Assembly: GCA_025084515.1 (NCBI GenBank)
Contig: JAJAGP010002218.1
Span: 1 to 64,000 of the forward strand
Reading direction: 5' to 3'
DNA length: 64,000 nucleotides
From: Ancistrus triradiatus
Taxonomy: Eukaryota; Chordata; Actinopteri; Siluriformes; Loricariidae
In this document: in pieces, positions 20,717-29,375 of the stretch
How positions within the stretch are numbered: position 1 is the stretch's first letter
Layout: each line of letters opens with the position of its first letter
The notes under the pieces: model-generated
Seen by the model: the letters and a program-made list of their open reading frames with translations, nothing else
What the model was told of the DNA's origin: nothing
Database searches by the model: none
Translations under genes and position numbers: made by a program

Positions 20717-21844
20717 CAGTCCTACCTAGGCACTCGACCACTTCGCAACTCGTCGAATTCCGGTTCTCGGTGCATTTTGACATATGAAATATGAGTCAAG
20801 ATGCACGGCTCATATGCCCTTTCCAGCCGAAACTAGAAGTATGTGTTCATCACACAATAGCTCTTGGTGCAAATCTCTGACAAAATGCACTGTCTTGTGT
20901 TTCATTTATTTAAACATATGTTCTTGGTGCACATAAGTCATCATGGGTCCTAAGGTTAGTGATAACAGCCAACCAATAATAGTGAGAACCACTATTCACT
21001 ATTCTCAATAAACAGTGAGAACCACGATAGCACTTAAAATAAAAAAAAGATAATAGCGAATTATGAGAGTGGTAATCACATGTCTGATCTTGCTAAATTT
21101 TAATTTATGTCATCTAATTTTTTATCATTATTTTTATTTCCTTGTTGTTGTCTGTGCATATATACTGTTTAAGTATACAATACACTGCTGTAATTCCATG
21201 TAATGCCCAGTGGTGGACAGTAATGAAGTAAATGTAATACTTAATTAGTTTTTTCGTGCATCTTTACTTTAGTGAAGTATTTCTATATTGGGTGACTTTT
21301 TACTTTACTACATTTCAAAGTCAAATATCTTAATTTTTACTCCACTACAGCATGTGAAATCTCTCATTCCTCTTGGCTTTCCTTTAGCACACACTTTGTG
21401 TTGAACTGGTTTTGACCTGTTGGACTAATTAATGACATTCTGTTAAAAGATTGGTGTACCAAGTGTACCAACTTAAAATTAGCTGTTTAAGCAAGAATCT
21501 TGTTGCAAAAATGATGATAGGACATTATATCCCTAATAAATCATGGTACTTTTGAAACATTTGAAGGCAAATACTTTTGTACTTTTACTCATGTGAAGGT
21601 CTAAAAGGAGGAGTAACATTTTGCTTTGGGTATCTGTTCTTTATAAAATACATGTGTACTTCGTCCACCACTGATAATGCCTTATGCGATGTGGATTTCC
21701 TGTGGGTCTGAATTGGATTAATTCAATTTACTTTATGCTTTATTATATTACTTTATTGGAAAAAAAAATCTATCACTACTCCTCATTTTCAGCAATTGAT
21801 GTGCCCTCTGGAACGAATTAATGACAAGTACTGAGGTACAACTG
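20717..21844 (+). mobile_element. Tigger/pogo-like transposon, nonautonomous, interrupted
   Basis: The left end CAGTCCTACCTAGGCACTCG follows TA (20715-20716). The right end reads GAACGAATTAATGACAAGTA, then CTGAGGTACAACTG (to 21844). The two are imperfect inverted repeats with the TACCT..G.ACT pattern of Tigger elements. At 20943 an ATG opens MGPKVSDNSQP, resembling the first residues of Tigger transposases. No further transposase follows, so this is an internally deleted derivative. The right flank is TG rather than TA, presumably mutated. A hAT-type MITE sits inside at 21208-21673. Confidence 0.7.
21208..21673. mobile_element. hAT-type MITE nested in the Tigger-like element
   Basis: Ends CAGTGGTGGAC and GTCCACCACTG are an 11-bp perfect inverted repeat, and similarity continues into GAAGTA.A.ATG. 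The flanks GTAATGCC (21200-21207) and ATAATGCC (21674-21681) are an 8-bp duplication with one mismatch, as expected for the hAT superfamily. At 466 bp without a coding frame it is nonautonomous. Confidence 0.85.
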
Positions 21845-22496
21845 TGTCTGTTCTTAAATCTAACACTGCAGCTGTAGTTTTTCTTCAGACGTTACTTTAC
21901 TTGAGAGCTATATAATGAATTGATTTGACATTTTAATTGCAGTTTTACAAACTTTGCAACACTTTACATAAGTATGATGTTTCTAAGACTACTTGATGCT
22001 GTTTATAATCCTTGACAACTGACAAAAACCTATATTTTTAAAAGCTTAGTCCAGGCACTAGTCATGTAATAAAATATACAATGTAAACAATCTACTGTCA
22101 AGGCGGAAATAGATGTGATCTCAAGTTGAGGTCAGTGGTCACAACTTGTTTAAATTTTTCGTTTATCGCAGTAGAATCAACAAGATCAATCTTGAACTTG
22201 TTGAACTTGACAAATATTAATAATTTGTATCTGTCTACTGCTACTCACTTTTCACAATACTTACTCTCGCACTACCTAGGGTACATTACTTGCAGAATAG
22301 TGGTAGCAGATATTCCTTTCAATCAGTATATTAATTTCTTAAATTACTCAAAAATCAGTACAATTGATTTTGATAAATGTGCAGCATTATGAAAAACGTT
22401 AGGCACCCCTGCTCAACTGAAATGTTTAGTGGATTTTCTTAAAGAAAAGAAGTTAACAGAACTTGGAACACAGAATGGAGCAAATGAATATAGGAT
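21845..22496. other. no gene recognised
   Basis: About 650 bp of AT-rich DNA. The phrase GTTAGGCACCCCTGCTCAAC near 22399 resembles the inner part of some Tc1 ends, but no transposon could be delimited. Confidence 0.45.
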
Positions 22497-23495
22497 AGTC
22501 AAGTCAAGTCAAGTCAGATTTATTTATATAGCGCTTTTTACAATGGAGCATTGTCTCAAAGCAACTTTACAAGTATAGATTATCTCCTAATAACTACGTC
22601 CAATCCCAAATTGAGCAAGCCTAGGGCGACAGTGGCAAGGAAAACTCCTAAGTTTTAAGTAGTTTCTAGGAGGAAGAAACCTTGGGAGGGGACCAAGGAC
22701 TCAAAAAGGGACCCCACCTCCTTGGGCGGCGTAGATGATAAATCTAAGAGCTAAACTAAAGTCATAAAGTGGAGTCAAATTTAAAATAAATGTGAAGTAT
22801 GCACATCGACATTAAGTGGCCCTGGTATGGTGGGGCTGGAGCTGGATGACGGAAGCAGCTTGAGTGGAGCTCCAGCAGATGAACATCATGTGTGTGGGGC
22901 TGGAACTGCTGGAACCCAGCTCGGAGAGAGAAAACAGAAAATTTAATTAGTTATTGATTAAGAGCACAGTGTTCTCATTAACAATCACTGATGCCATGTG
23001 TAGCATGAGACCCCGGCAGCATTAGCTATAGCAGCATAGCTAGAAAGAGGAGAACTGGAAGGAAACACAGCCCAAGAGGGATCACATGAGACATTGGCAA
23101 CGCCCACGGGAGGCAGAAGACAGCAACCCAACGTCTCTGATCACCATAAGACTCTTTGACTATGAACCCCCAGCTCTGCCCTTATTCTAAGGCTAAAAGG
23201 ATGCATGAGTCAAGATCACGAAGACCCAAGCCCAGTTCAGCCCAGACCGCCCACCCGACACTCCCGGCTAGCGGACAAGGCAGGCAGGCCAGACATGACT
23301 CCATAGACTCCGGCCCCAGTGACCCAAGCCATGCATCCTGGTCTAAATCTAGTCAAAAGCCTGTGTAAATAGGTATGTCTTTAGCCTAGACTTAAAACTT
23401 TGGAGAGTGTCTGAATCTCGAACGAAAGTTGGAAGTTTATTCCATAGTTGGGGGGCCATGTATGAGAAAGCCTTTCCCCCGGCTGTGATAGGTCT
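22497..23495 (-). mobile_element. LINE-K 3' end, about 1 kb, inverted
   Basis: On the minus strand the order is: end of a reverse-transcriptase ORF (23492-23349), about 830 bp of 3' untranslated region, the conserved end TTGTAAAGTTGCTTTGAGAC, then AAATAAATCTGACTTGAC and a (TTGAC)n tail at 22497-22516. A short tandem tail after the 3' end is the hallmark of a non-LTR retrotransposon. This is the longest of the LINE-K copies and the only one that reaches the coding region. Confidence 0.82.
23349..23492 (-). pseudogene. reverse transcriptase C terminus of LINE-K
   Basis: Uninterrupted minus-strand frame of about 45 codons: GGKAFSYMAPQLWNKLPTF, then DTLQSFKSRLKTYLFTQAFD and a TAG stop at 23351-23349. 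This is the usual C-terminal signature of L2/CR1-like LINE reverse transcriptases (AFS..AP.LWN.LP...SFKS.LKTYLF). The catalytic domain is missing through 5' truncation. Confidence 0.85.
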
Positions 23496-23719
23496 GCAAA
23501 TTGTAACGTATACATGTATACACTGGAAAAATGTCAGGAGGACACTACAGATGGTCCAGTATATTTTGTCAAATGAATTGACTTGTTACTAGTAAATTAA
23601 ACTTTGCATAAGTTTAACTTTGCAAACATTTTAACTTGTTTTATTTGTAAAATCAATGAAATGTGATTTTACATAAGATTGTAATAGGACAGAGTATGCC
23701 AAACTAATTTAAACATACC

Positions 23720-23886
23720 AATTTACAACTTACAACTGATATACTTTTACAATACAAGCAATTGTAGGTTAAGGGTCTTGCTCAAGAACCCAACAGCGGC
23801 AGCTTGGTAGAGATGGGACTTAAACCCTAGACCTTCTGGTCTATAGTCTATGGTATAGTACTATAACCACTAGGCCACCACAGACC
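23720..23886 (-). mobile_element. SINE-A copy, inverted, diverged
   Basis: The minus strand reads GGTGGCCTAGTGGTTATAGT as head, AAGGTCTAGGGTTTAAGTCC over the B box, and GGGTTCTTGAGCAAGACCCT in the body. The outer tail (CGCTCTGGATAAGG...) is missing, so the copy is 3'-truncated at the plus-strand left side. Confidence 0.82.
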
Positions 23887-24090
23887 ACAGCTATTTTTCG
23901 AGGTGTGTATGGTTGGCATTTTATGGCCATGCACATGCAATGTAGACATTTTCATTGGAAACAGTGCCACATAAAGGAGCACATCCATTAGATTAACTAC
24001 ACTTTCCTCTGATATGTGGAAATATATTTTCAACCAAATATCACTGATTATACCTCTCTGTACCAAAATACACAATATATAATTTAATGC

Positions 24091-24091
24091 C

Positions 24092-24122
<31 letters not shown>

Positions 24123-24127
24123 TTAAT
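24091..24127. repeat. (AAT)n microsatellite
   Basis: About 11 uninterrupted AAT units followed by a degraded unit. Confidence 0.95.
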
Positions 24128-24197
24128 AACCTACTGTTTGCTTTGTATTTTCATTTATTTATTTATTTGATTTATAAATAGCAGAAAAGATCACACG

Positions 24198-24405
24198 GGT
24201 GCACAGGTGGTGTTGTCTATCATGCTAAGCCCTCCACATGGCAACCCGAGTTCAAGTACTGCCAGAGCCTCCCCTGACATGACCCCTGCTGGTCCTGTGA
24301 TGGACTGGTGTCCATGTTTGTGCCCTGTGTTCTTTGAGGATAGACTCCAGAGGCCCCATGACTCTAACCAGGTCAAGTGTGGATAAAATATGAGAAGAAA
24401 AATAA
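24198..24405 (+). mobile_element. SINE-B copy
   Basis: Head GGGTGCACAGGTGGTGTTGT, B-box-like GAGTTCAAGTACTGC, then CTGGTCCTGTGATGGACTGG and TGGATAAAATATGAGAAG as 3' end. The order and several phrases match the 35.2 and 60.4 kb copies. Confidence 0.65.
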
Positions 24406-24764
24406 CATCACTAATCAATTTTCATGTTATTTATGCTTCTTTTTCACATATCTTGTATTGTAGAGATACATATCTTAAAAGAACAGCTTTGATGAGGCTG
24501 TGGAGTAGCTTGCAACTTAAACTAAATTTTAATGAACTCACATAGTGTAGGTTCAGCCGCATTCATGAACCCACAATTACTCAAGGTGGAGGATTAAAAG
24601 GAGAAGAAGCTTCATTTCAGGACTAATGCATGTTTACATAAGTGATGGTGTACAATATATCACACCTTACACCTCTTAGTCTGACTGACACACAAGCCTT
24701 AGCTGGCTTAGAGCATTTCCTGTTCAGCTGAGGCCAGGGTTAGGGCTGGACAGAGCTCGTCTTG

Positions 24765-24806
<42 letters not shown>

Positions 24807-25083
24807 CACACACAGCTGAATATTCTGGCAGGACAGCTACTTTCTCCCTGTCACTAATACACATGCAAGTAAAAGTAGCTATGCTGGCAGATGCCAGGCT
24901 GTCTTTCCATATAAGGGCAGTGAGAAGCTTTCTCAGCTGTTGCTCTCAGGTCAGCTGTAATTAACCTATGCCATTTTAAATCTGCTACTTACTTGTCCCT
25001 TCCTGTACAGTAACTACATCTGAGAGGTGCCATCTGAGTAGCCTATATGATTACTGTAAATATATGTAAACAATGCACTGCAG
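24406..25083. other. no gene; contains a (CA)n tract
   Basis: About 680 bp without exon or transposon evidence. A (CA)n microsatellite of about 18 units is at 24768-24804. Confidence 0.5.
24768..24804. repeat. (CA)n microsatellite
   Basis: Uninterrupted CA dinucleotides for 37 bp. Confidence 0.97.
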
Positions 25084-25625
25084 GAGTTTAAATATTTTGG
25101 ATCGCTGGTTCAAGAGCAAAAAAGGTATCATCTTCGAAGGAGACACATGCCAGATTTGGAAAGGCTGCCACAGCGTTTGCCTCTCTTAAATGTTGCCTAT
25201 GGAAGGAGAATAACATCACTATGATCACCAAGACCTGCATCTTCTGAACGCAGCTCCTACCAGTCCTTCTCTACTGAGCAGAAAATTTGATCTTACTTAA
25301 GACAGACCTGAATAAACTCAAGGCTTTCCAAATGTGATGTCTGAGACAGATGACATCAACAACGTCACCATCTGAGCTAGATGTCAACAGCAACCAGTCA
25401 TTGAGAAGCAGATACAACAGCAAAGGCTAAGATGATTTGGACAGGTGTGCAGAATGGATTCAAACTGAATACAGCACGAACTTCTATGGAGGGAGTGACT
25501 CTAAATGGAGAAGCCAAAGCCAAAGAAAACATGGGCCAAGCAAACTGACCTGAAGAACCAACTACTTGATCTCAACTAAGCAAGAACAAAAGATATGGAT
25601 TGTAAAGGATGGAGAAGCATGATCA
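25084..25625 (+). pseudogene. LINE-N reverse transcriptase C-terminal relic
   Basis: No long frame survives, but codon-level pieces of a non-LTR reverse transcriptase C terminus are in order on the plus strand. These are EFKYFGSLVQE at 25084; a segment resembling KAA.AFASL..CLWRRNNI near 25160-25215; LPVLLY-like residues near 25260; RLR*FGQVCRMDSN near 25427-25465; and KKTWAKQTDLKN near 25525-25560. The RLRWFGHV.RMD motif is typical of the last domain of an endonuclease/reverse-transcriptase LINE, possibly RTE-like. Multiple stops and frameshifts; dead. Confidence 0.75.
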
Positions 25626-25649
25626 ATCTCTCTCTCACCCAGTTGTTAG

Positions 25650-25712
25650 GTAAAGATAGATACTGTAGATAGATGGATAGATGCTTAGATACTGTAGATA
25701 GATAGATAGATA
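25650..25712. repeat. imperfect (GATA)n microsatellite
   Basis: GATA units interspersed with ACTGTA and GGAT interruptions. It separates the LINE-N relic from a LINE-K fragment. Confidence 0.9.
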
Positions 25713-25726
25713 GAGTTATTTTTCTA

Positions 25727-26180
25727 CAGCCAATCCCAAATTGAGCAAGCCTATGGCGACAGTGGCAACTCCCTAAGCGTTATGAGGAATAAACCTTGGG
25801 AAGACCAAGACTCAAAAAGAGACCCAACCTCCTTGGGTGGCGTAGATGAGAAATGTAAGAATGAAACTAAATTATCTAAACTAGTAAGTCTTATAGTGAT
25901 AGTTCAAATAAAATAATGTAAAATATGAATATCGGCATTATGTAGTCTGATAGAGTCACTCTAGGATCTTCAGACTAAGCAGGAAAGTCCTTGGCGGCAC
26001 TTCATCCCCAGCCATCCGAAGCAGGGAGAGAGTCTGCCCTCTGGTGTGGCCCAGGTATAGTGGGGCTGAAGCTGATGATGGAAACATCTTGAGTGGAGTT
26101 GAAGTGGATGTACATCTTCATGTGTGGGGCCGGAATTGTAGCCAGAACACAGCTTTGGGAGAAAACAGAAAATGTAGATT
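25727..26180 (-). mobile_element. LINE-K 3' fragment, inverted
   Basis: Shares with the 22.5 kb copy the order CAATCCCAAATTGAGCAAGC, GGCGACAGTGGCAA, GACTCAAAAAGAGACCCAAC and CCTTGGGTGGCGTAGATGAG, then AGTGGGGCTGAAGCTGATGA. The outermost 3' end (the ATTTATATAGCGC region) and tail are missing or replaced by the GATA tract. Confidence 0.82.
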
Positions 26181-26189
26181 AGTTTAGAT

Positions 26190-26268
26190 TAAATGTAGAA
26201 TAGATAGATAGCTAGATGGATAAATGGACAGATGGATGGATGCATGGATGGATAGATAGATGCATATT
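26190..26268. repeat. imperfect (GATA)n/(GATG)n microsatellite
   Basis: Mixed GATA, GATG and GACA units. Confidence 0.88.
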
Positions 26269-27721
26269 TAGATATTTAATTTATACCTAAATCCTCATTC
26301 AGGGATATACACTATGTTCGGTTTGTTTGCTCATACATGCATTTTATTTAGGATCTAATTATCTAATAGATAATTTACTTGGTCAAATAATGGCCAAAGG
26401 TGGAAAGACTAGACCTTAACTTGCATTTCAAGCTCAAGAACGCTTTCTTCTCATAGACAGATGGGGGAAATCTGAGGGTAAAGCTCTGCTCCCTTGACCA
26501 TATGAAAAAAGTTTGCGGTGAAGCCCGAACAGCGTGAGACAAGATGTACCATCAAATTGATTTTGGCTGCATCTTGCCATGACAATAAAGAAAGCATTGG
26601 TATTAGGGCATCTCTCGCTGTCTCTCTTCCTTTTTGTGCAGAAGATGAAACCCTATTGCACTGTGCTCTGTTCTCTGTTCCCCGTGTACACTGCATGTGC
26701 CTGAGGGATTCTCTGAGATTGAACAAAGCTGTTAACATGGCATGCACAGTGGCATTTATAAAGAATTCACAGACTGATTCTTCGCAGTCAACAGGAAGCA
26801 GTAAATGGCAAATAATTACTGTAAAATCGTAAATTATTGCTAAATTACCCAGACTCGTTCTGTATTTCAAGCACGTCCCTCTTCAAGGCAATTCTTTTGT
26901 GTTACCGATCGCTGGACAACATGAGCTTATCACGGATGGATCAATTCTAGAAAGATATCTCATAGTACTTACTTGAGTCATATCCTTACACAGAAGTGTT
27001 CATCCTGGAACAGTAGACTGAGATGTTGTTTAATATTGCTCATAAAGCAGTGGTTTAAGCTTCGATGGTCTGTAAAATCTTATATCATTTATTTCAATGG
27101 TGCATCATTGACCCCCTTCACATTCACACCACGTGGCATTACCAGGTAACCTTCACATTCACAAGTTGTAACCATTTATACATTCGCTGAAAGTTCTGAT
27201 TGTGCCTTTTGTTCAAACGTTTGGGTCATTTGATAAAAAACTAGAGCATTAACCCATATAGACTGCTAGATAAACCTTCATGATCAAATCGCGTCATTTC
27301 TTTTTGTCAATGTTGCAAAAAATACTTTACTCTAACATGGCTATTCCTTTTGAAAGTGGTGGCTTCCATATTTAAGTGTGTTTTTCATAGAGCTTGTAGA
27401 AACAGAGATGTAGTAAGTTAACTATAATATATAAAATGTTTCTTAGAATATATATTTATTATGTTTTGAAAATCATACTGCCACAAGAACTGACACAAGA
27501 ACAAAGAAAATTATCTGTTTTTTGTTTTGTTGTGTTTTTTCGGGATCCATGTATTAATATAAGAATTATAGGTGAAAAAATAACTATCAGGTCTTATTGG
27601 CTAGGTTGTGCTAAAAAATAGTGGACACTTGCATGTAAGCATAAAGGTTTTGACTAGGGGGCAAAATCTAAAGAATAGAAGAGCACCCCAAATATCCCCA
27701 GAATTGTCTGTCTTCTTCATC
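26269..27721. other. 1.45 kb without recognisable gene
   Basis: A stretch at 26451-26870 is largely open on both strands and is non-repetitive, with TTGAACAAAGCTG (a SOX-like AACAAAG) inside. Neither frame resembles a known protein and no splice context is evident. The rest is AT-rich with no feature. Confidence 0.4.
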
Positions 27722-27840
27722 TTCTTGTTTCAGCTGCTCCCGTTAGGGGTCACCACAGTGGCTCTGACCAACATATTAGACCTGGCTCAGATTTTACGCT
27801 AGGTGTCCTTCCTGCCACAATTCTCATATTTTATGTGGTG
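27722..27840. mobile_element. SINE-like repeat fragment
   Basis: TTCAGCTGCTCCCGTTAGGG, GTCACCACAGTGGCTCTGAC, then GGCTCAGATTTTACGCTAGG and GTCCTTCCTGCCACAATTCT. I recall closely similar phrases (GCTGCTCCC.TTAGGGGTC.CCACAG) as a frequent fish repeat. The class cannot be decided from this one copy. Confidence 0.5.
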
Positions 27841-27865
27841 TTATATCTGGCACTGAACACAGTGG

Positions 27866-28045
27866 TTGGGCACTCAGACTGGGAAAATGTAGAAAGTCCA
27901 ATTGACCTAATGCATGTCTTTGCAATGTAGGAGGAAGACAGAGTACCCAGAGAAAACCCATGCTTACACATGGGGGACTTGCAAACTGTATACAGGCTGA
28001 AGCCACATTGGGAATTGAACTGGGTATCTCTGGAGCTGACCACTT
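27866..28045 (-). mobile_element. SINE-C copy, inverted
   Basis: The minus strand shows GTTCAATTCCCAATGTGGCT, then GCAAGTCCCCCATGTGTAAG, GGGTTTTCTCTGGGTACTCT and AAAGACATGCATTAGGTCAA. This is the same order as the plus-strand copies at 32.1 and 41.3 kb. It ends just upstream of a Tc1-B element. Confidence 0.75.
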
Positions 28046-28065
28046 GTTCCACGATGTCATCTATA

Positions 28066-29150
28066 CAGTGGTGCTTGAAAGTTTGTGAATCCTTTAGAAT
28101 TTTCTAGATTTGCGCATAAATATTATCAAAAACATCATCAGATTTTCACACAAGTCCTAATAGTAGATAAAGAGAAGCCAGTTAAACAAATGAGACCAAA
28201 ATATTATACTTGGTCATTTATTTATTGAGGAAAATGATCCAATATTACATATTAGTGAGTGAATCTTTGCTTTCAGTATCTGGTGTGACCCCCTGTGCAG
28301 CATTAACTGTTGATCAGTCCTGCACACCGGCTTGGAGGAATTTTAGTCCATTTCTCCATACAGAACAGCTTCAAATCTGGGATGTTGGTGGGTTTCCTCA
28401 TGTTATCTGCTCACTTCAGCTCCTTCCACAACATTTTAAACCAAAAAGATCTATATTGGTCTCATCTGTCCAATAGCCTCCTTGTCCACGTGATCTTTAG
28501 CAAACTGCAGATGAGCAGCAATGTTCTTTTTAGAGAGCAGTGGCTTTCTCCTTGCAACCCTGCCATGCACATCATTATAGTTCAGTGTTCTTCTGATGGT
28601 GGACACATGAACATTAATCATAGCCTATGTGAGAGAGGCCTTTAGTTGATGAGAAGTTACCCTTAGGTTCTTTGTGACCTCACCAACTATAACATGCCTT
28701 GCTCTTGGAGTGATTTTTGTTGGTCGACCACTCCTAGGGAGGGTAACAATGGTCTTGAATTTCCTCCATTTGTACACAATCTGTCTGACTGTGGATTGGT
28801 GGAGTCCAAACTCTTTAGAAATGGTTTTGTAACCTTTTGCAGCCTGATGAGCATCAGCAACTCTTTTTCTGAGGTCCTCAGAAAACGTGTTGTGAAGAGC
28901 ACACTTTGATAGATCCCTGTTCTATAAATAAAACAGGGTGCCCACTCACACCTGATTATCATCTCATTGACTGAATACACCTGACTCTTATTTCATCTTC
29001 AAATTATCTGCTAATCATAGAAGTTCACATACTTTTGCCACTCTGTAATATGTAATATCATTGATCACGGATCATTTTCCTCAATAAATAAATGACCAAC
29101 TATAATATTTTTGTCTCATTTGTTTAACTGGGTTCTCTTAATCTCCTATC
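28066..29150 (-). mobile_element. Tc1-B transposon, inverted, truncated
   Basis: CAGTGGTGCTTGAAAGTTTG starts at 28066 after TA (28064-28065). The inner direct-repeat region (TTTATTGAGGAAAATGATCC) is intact. The coding region follows in reverse, then the 5' untranslated region. Homology stops after GGGTTCTCTTAATCTCC near 29150, where the outer 5' end is replaced by an (AT)n array. Confidence 0.9.
28280..28900 (-). pseudogene. Tc1-B transposase, internally deleted
   Basis: The start codon region is deleted (near 28895). On the minus strand the helix-turn-helix part is readable at the DNA level in more than one frame, as are GRPTKITP-type and NVHVSTIRRTL-type segments near 28735 and 28600. The first catalytic Asp survives in a shortened YW-TDETNI context near 28465. 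A large deletion between 28430 and 28445 then removes the second Asp and the Glu. C-terminal codons up to LINS(Y) near 28310 remain. Confidence 0.85.
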
Positions 29151-29151
29151 T

Positions 29152-29202
29152 AATACTGTGTGTATACATACACATATATATGTATATGTATGTATATGTA
29201 TG

Positions 29203-29268
<66 letters not shown>

Positions 29269-29315
29269 ATATATATATAATATATATATATGTATATATA
29301 CATATATATGTATAT

Positions 29316-29371
<56 letters not shown>
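29152..29371. repeat. (AT)n / (GTAT)n microsatellite
   Basis: About 220 bp of AT repeats with GTATGTAT islands. All frames yield Ile/Tyr/Val/Cys repeats on both strands, which are not genes. Confidence 0.97.

Positions 29372-29375
<4 letters not shown>

Noticed and set aside
22399..22420. Tc1-like terminal phrase GTTAGGCACCCCTG
   Set aside because: No matching second end, TA duplication or transposase codons could be found nearby.
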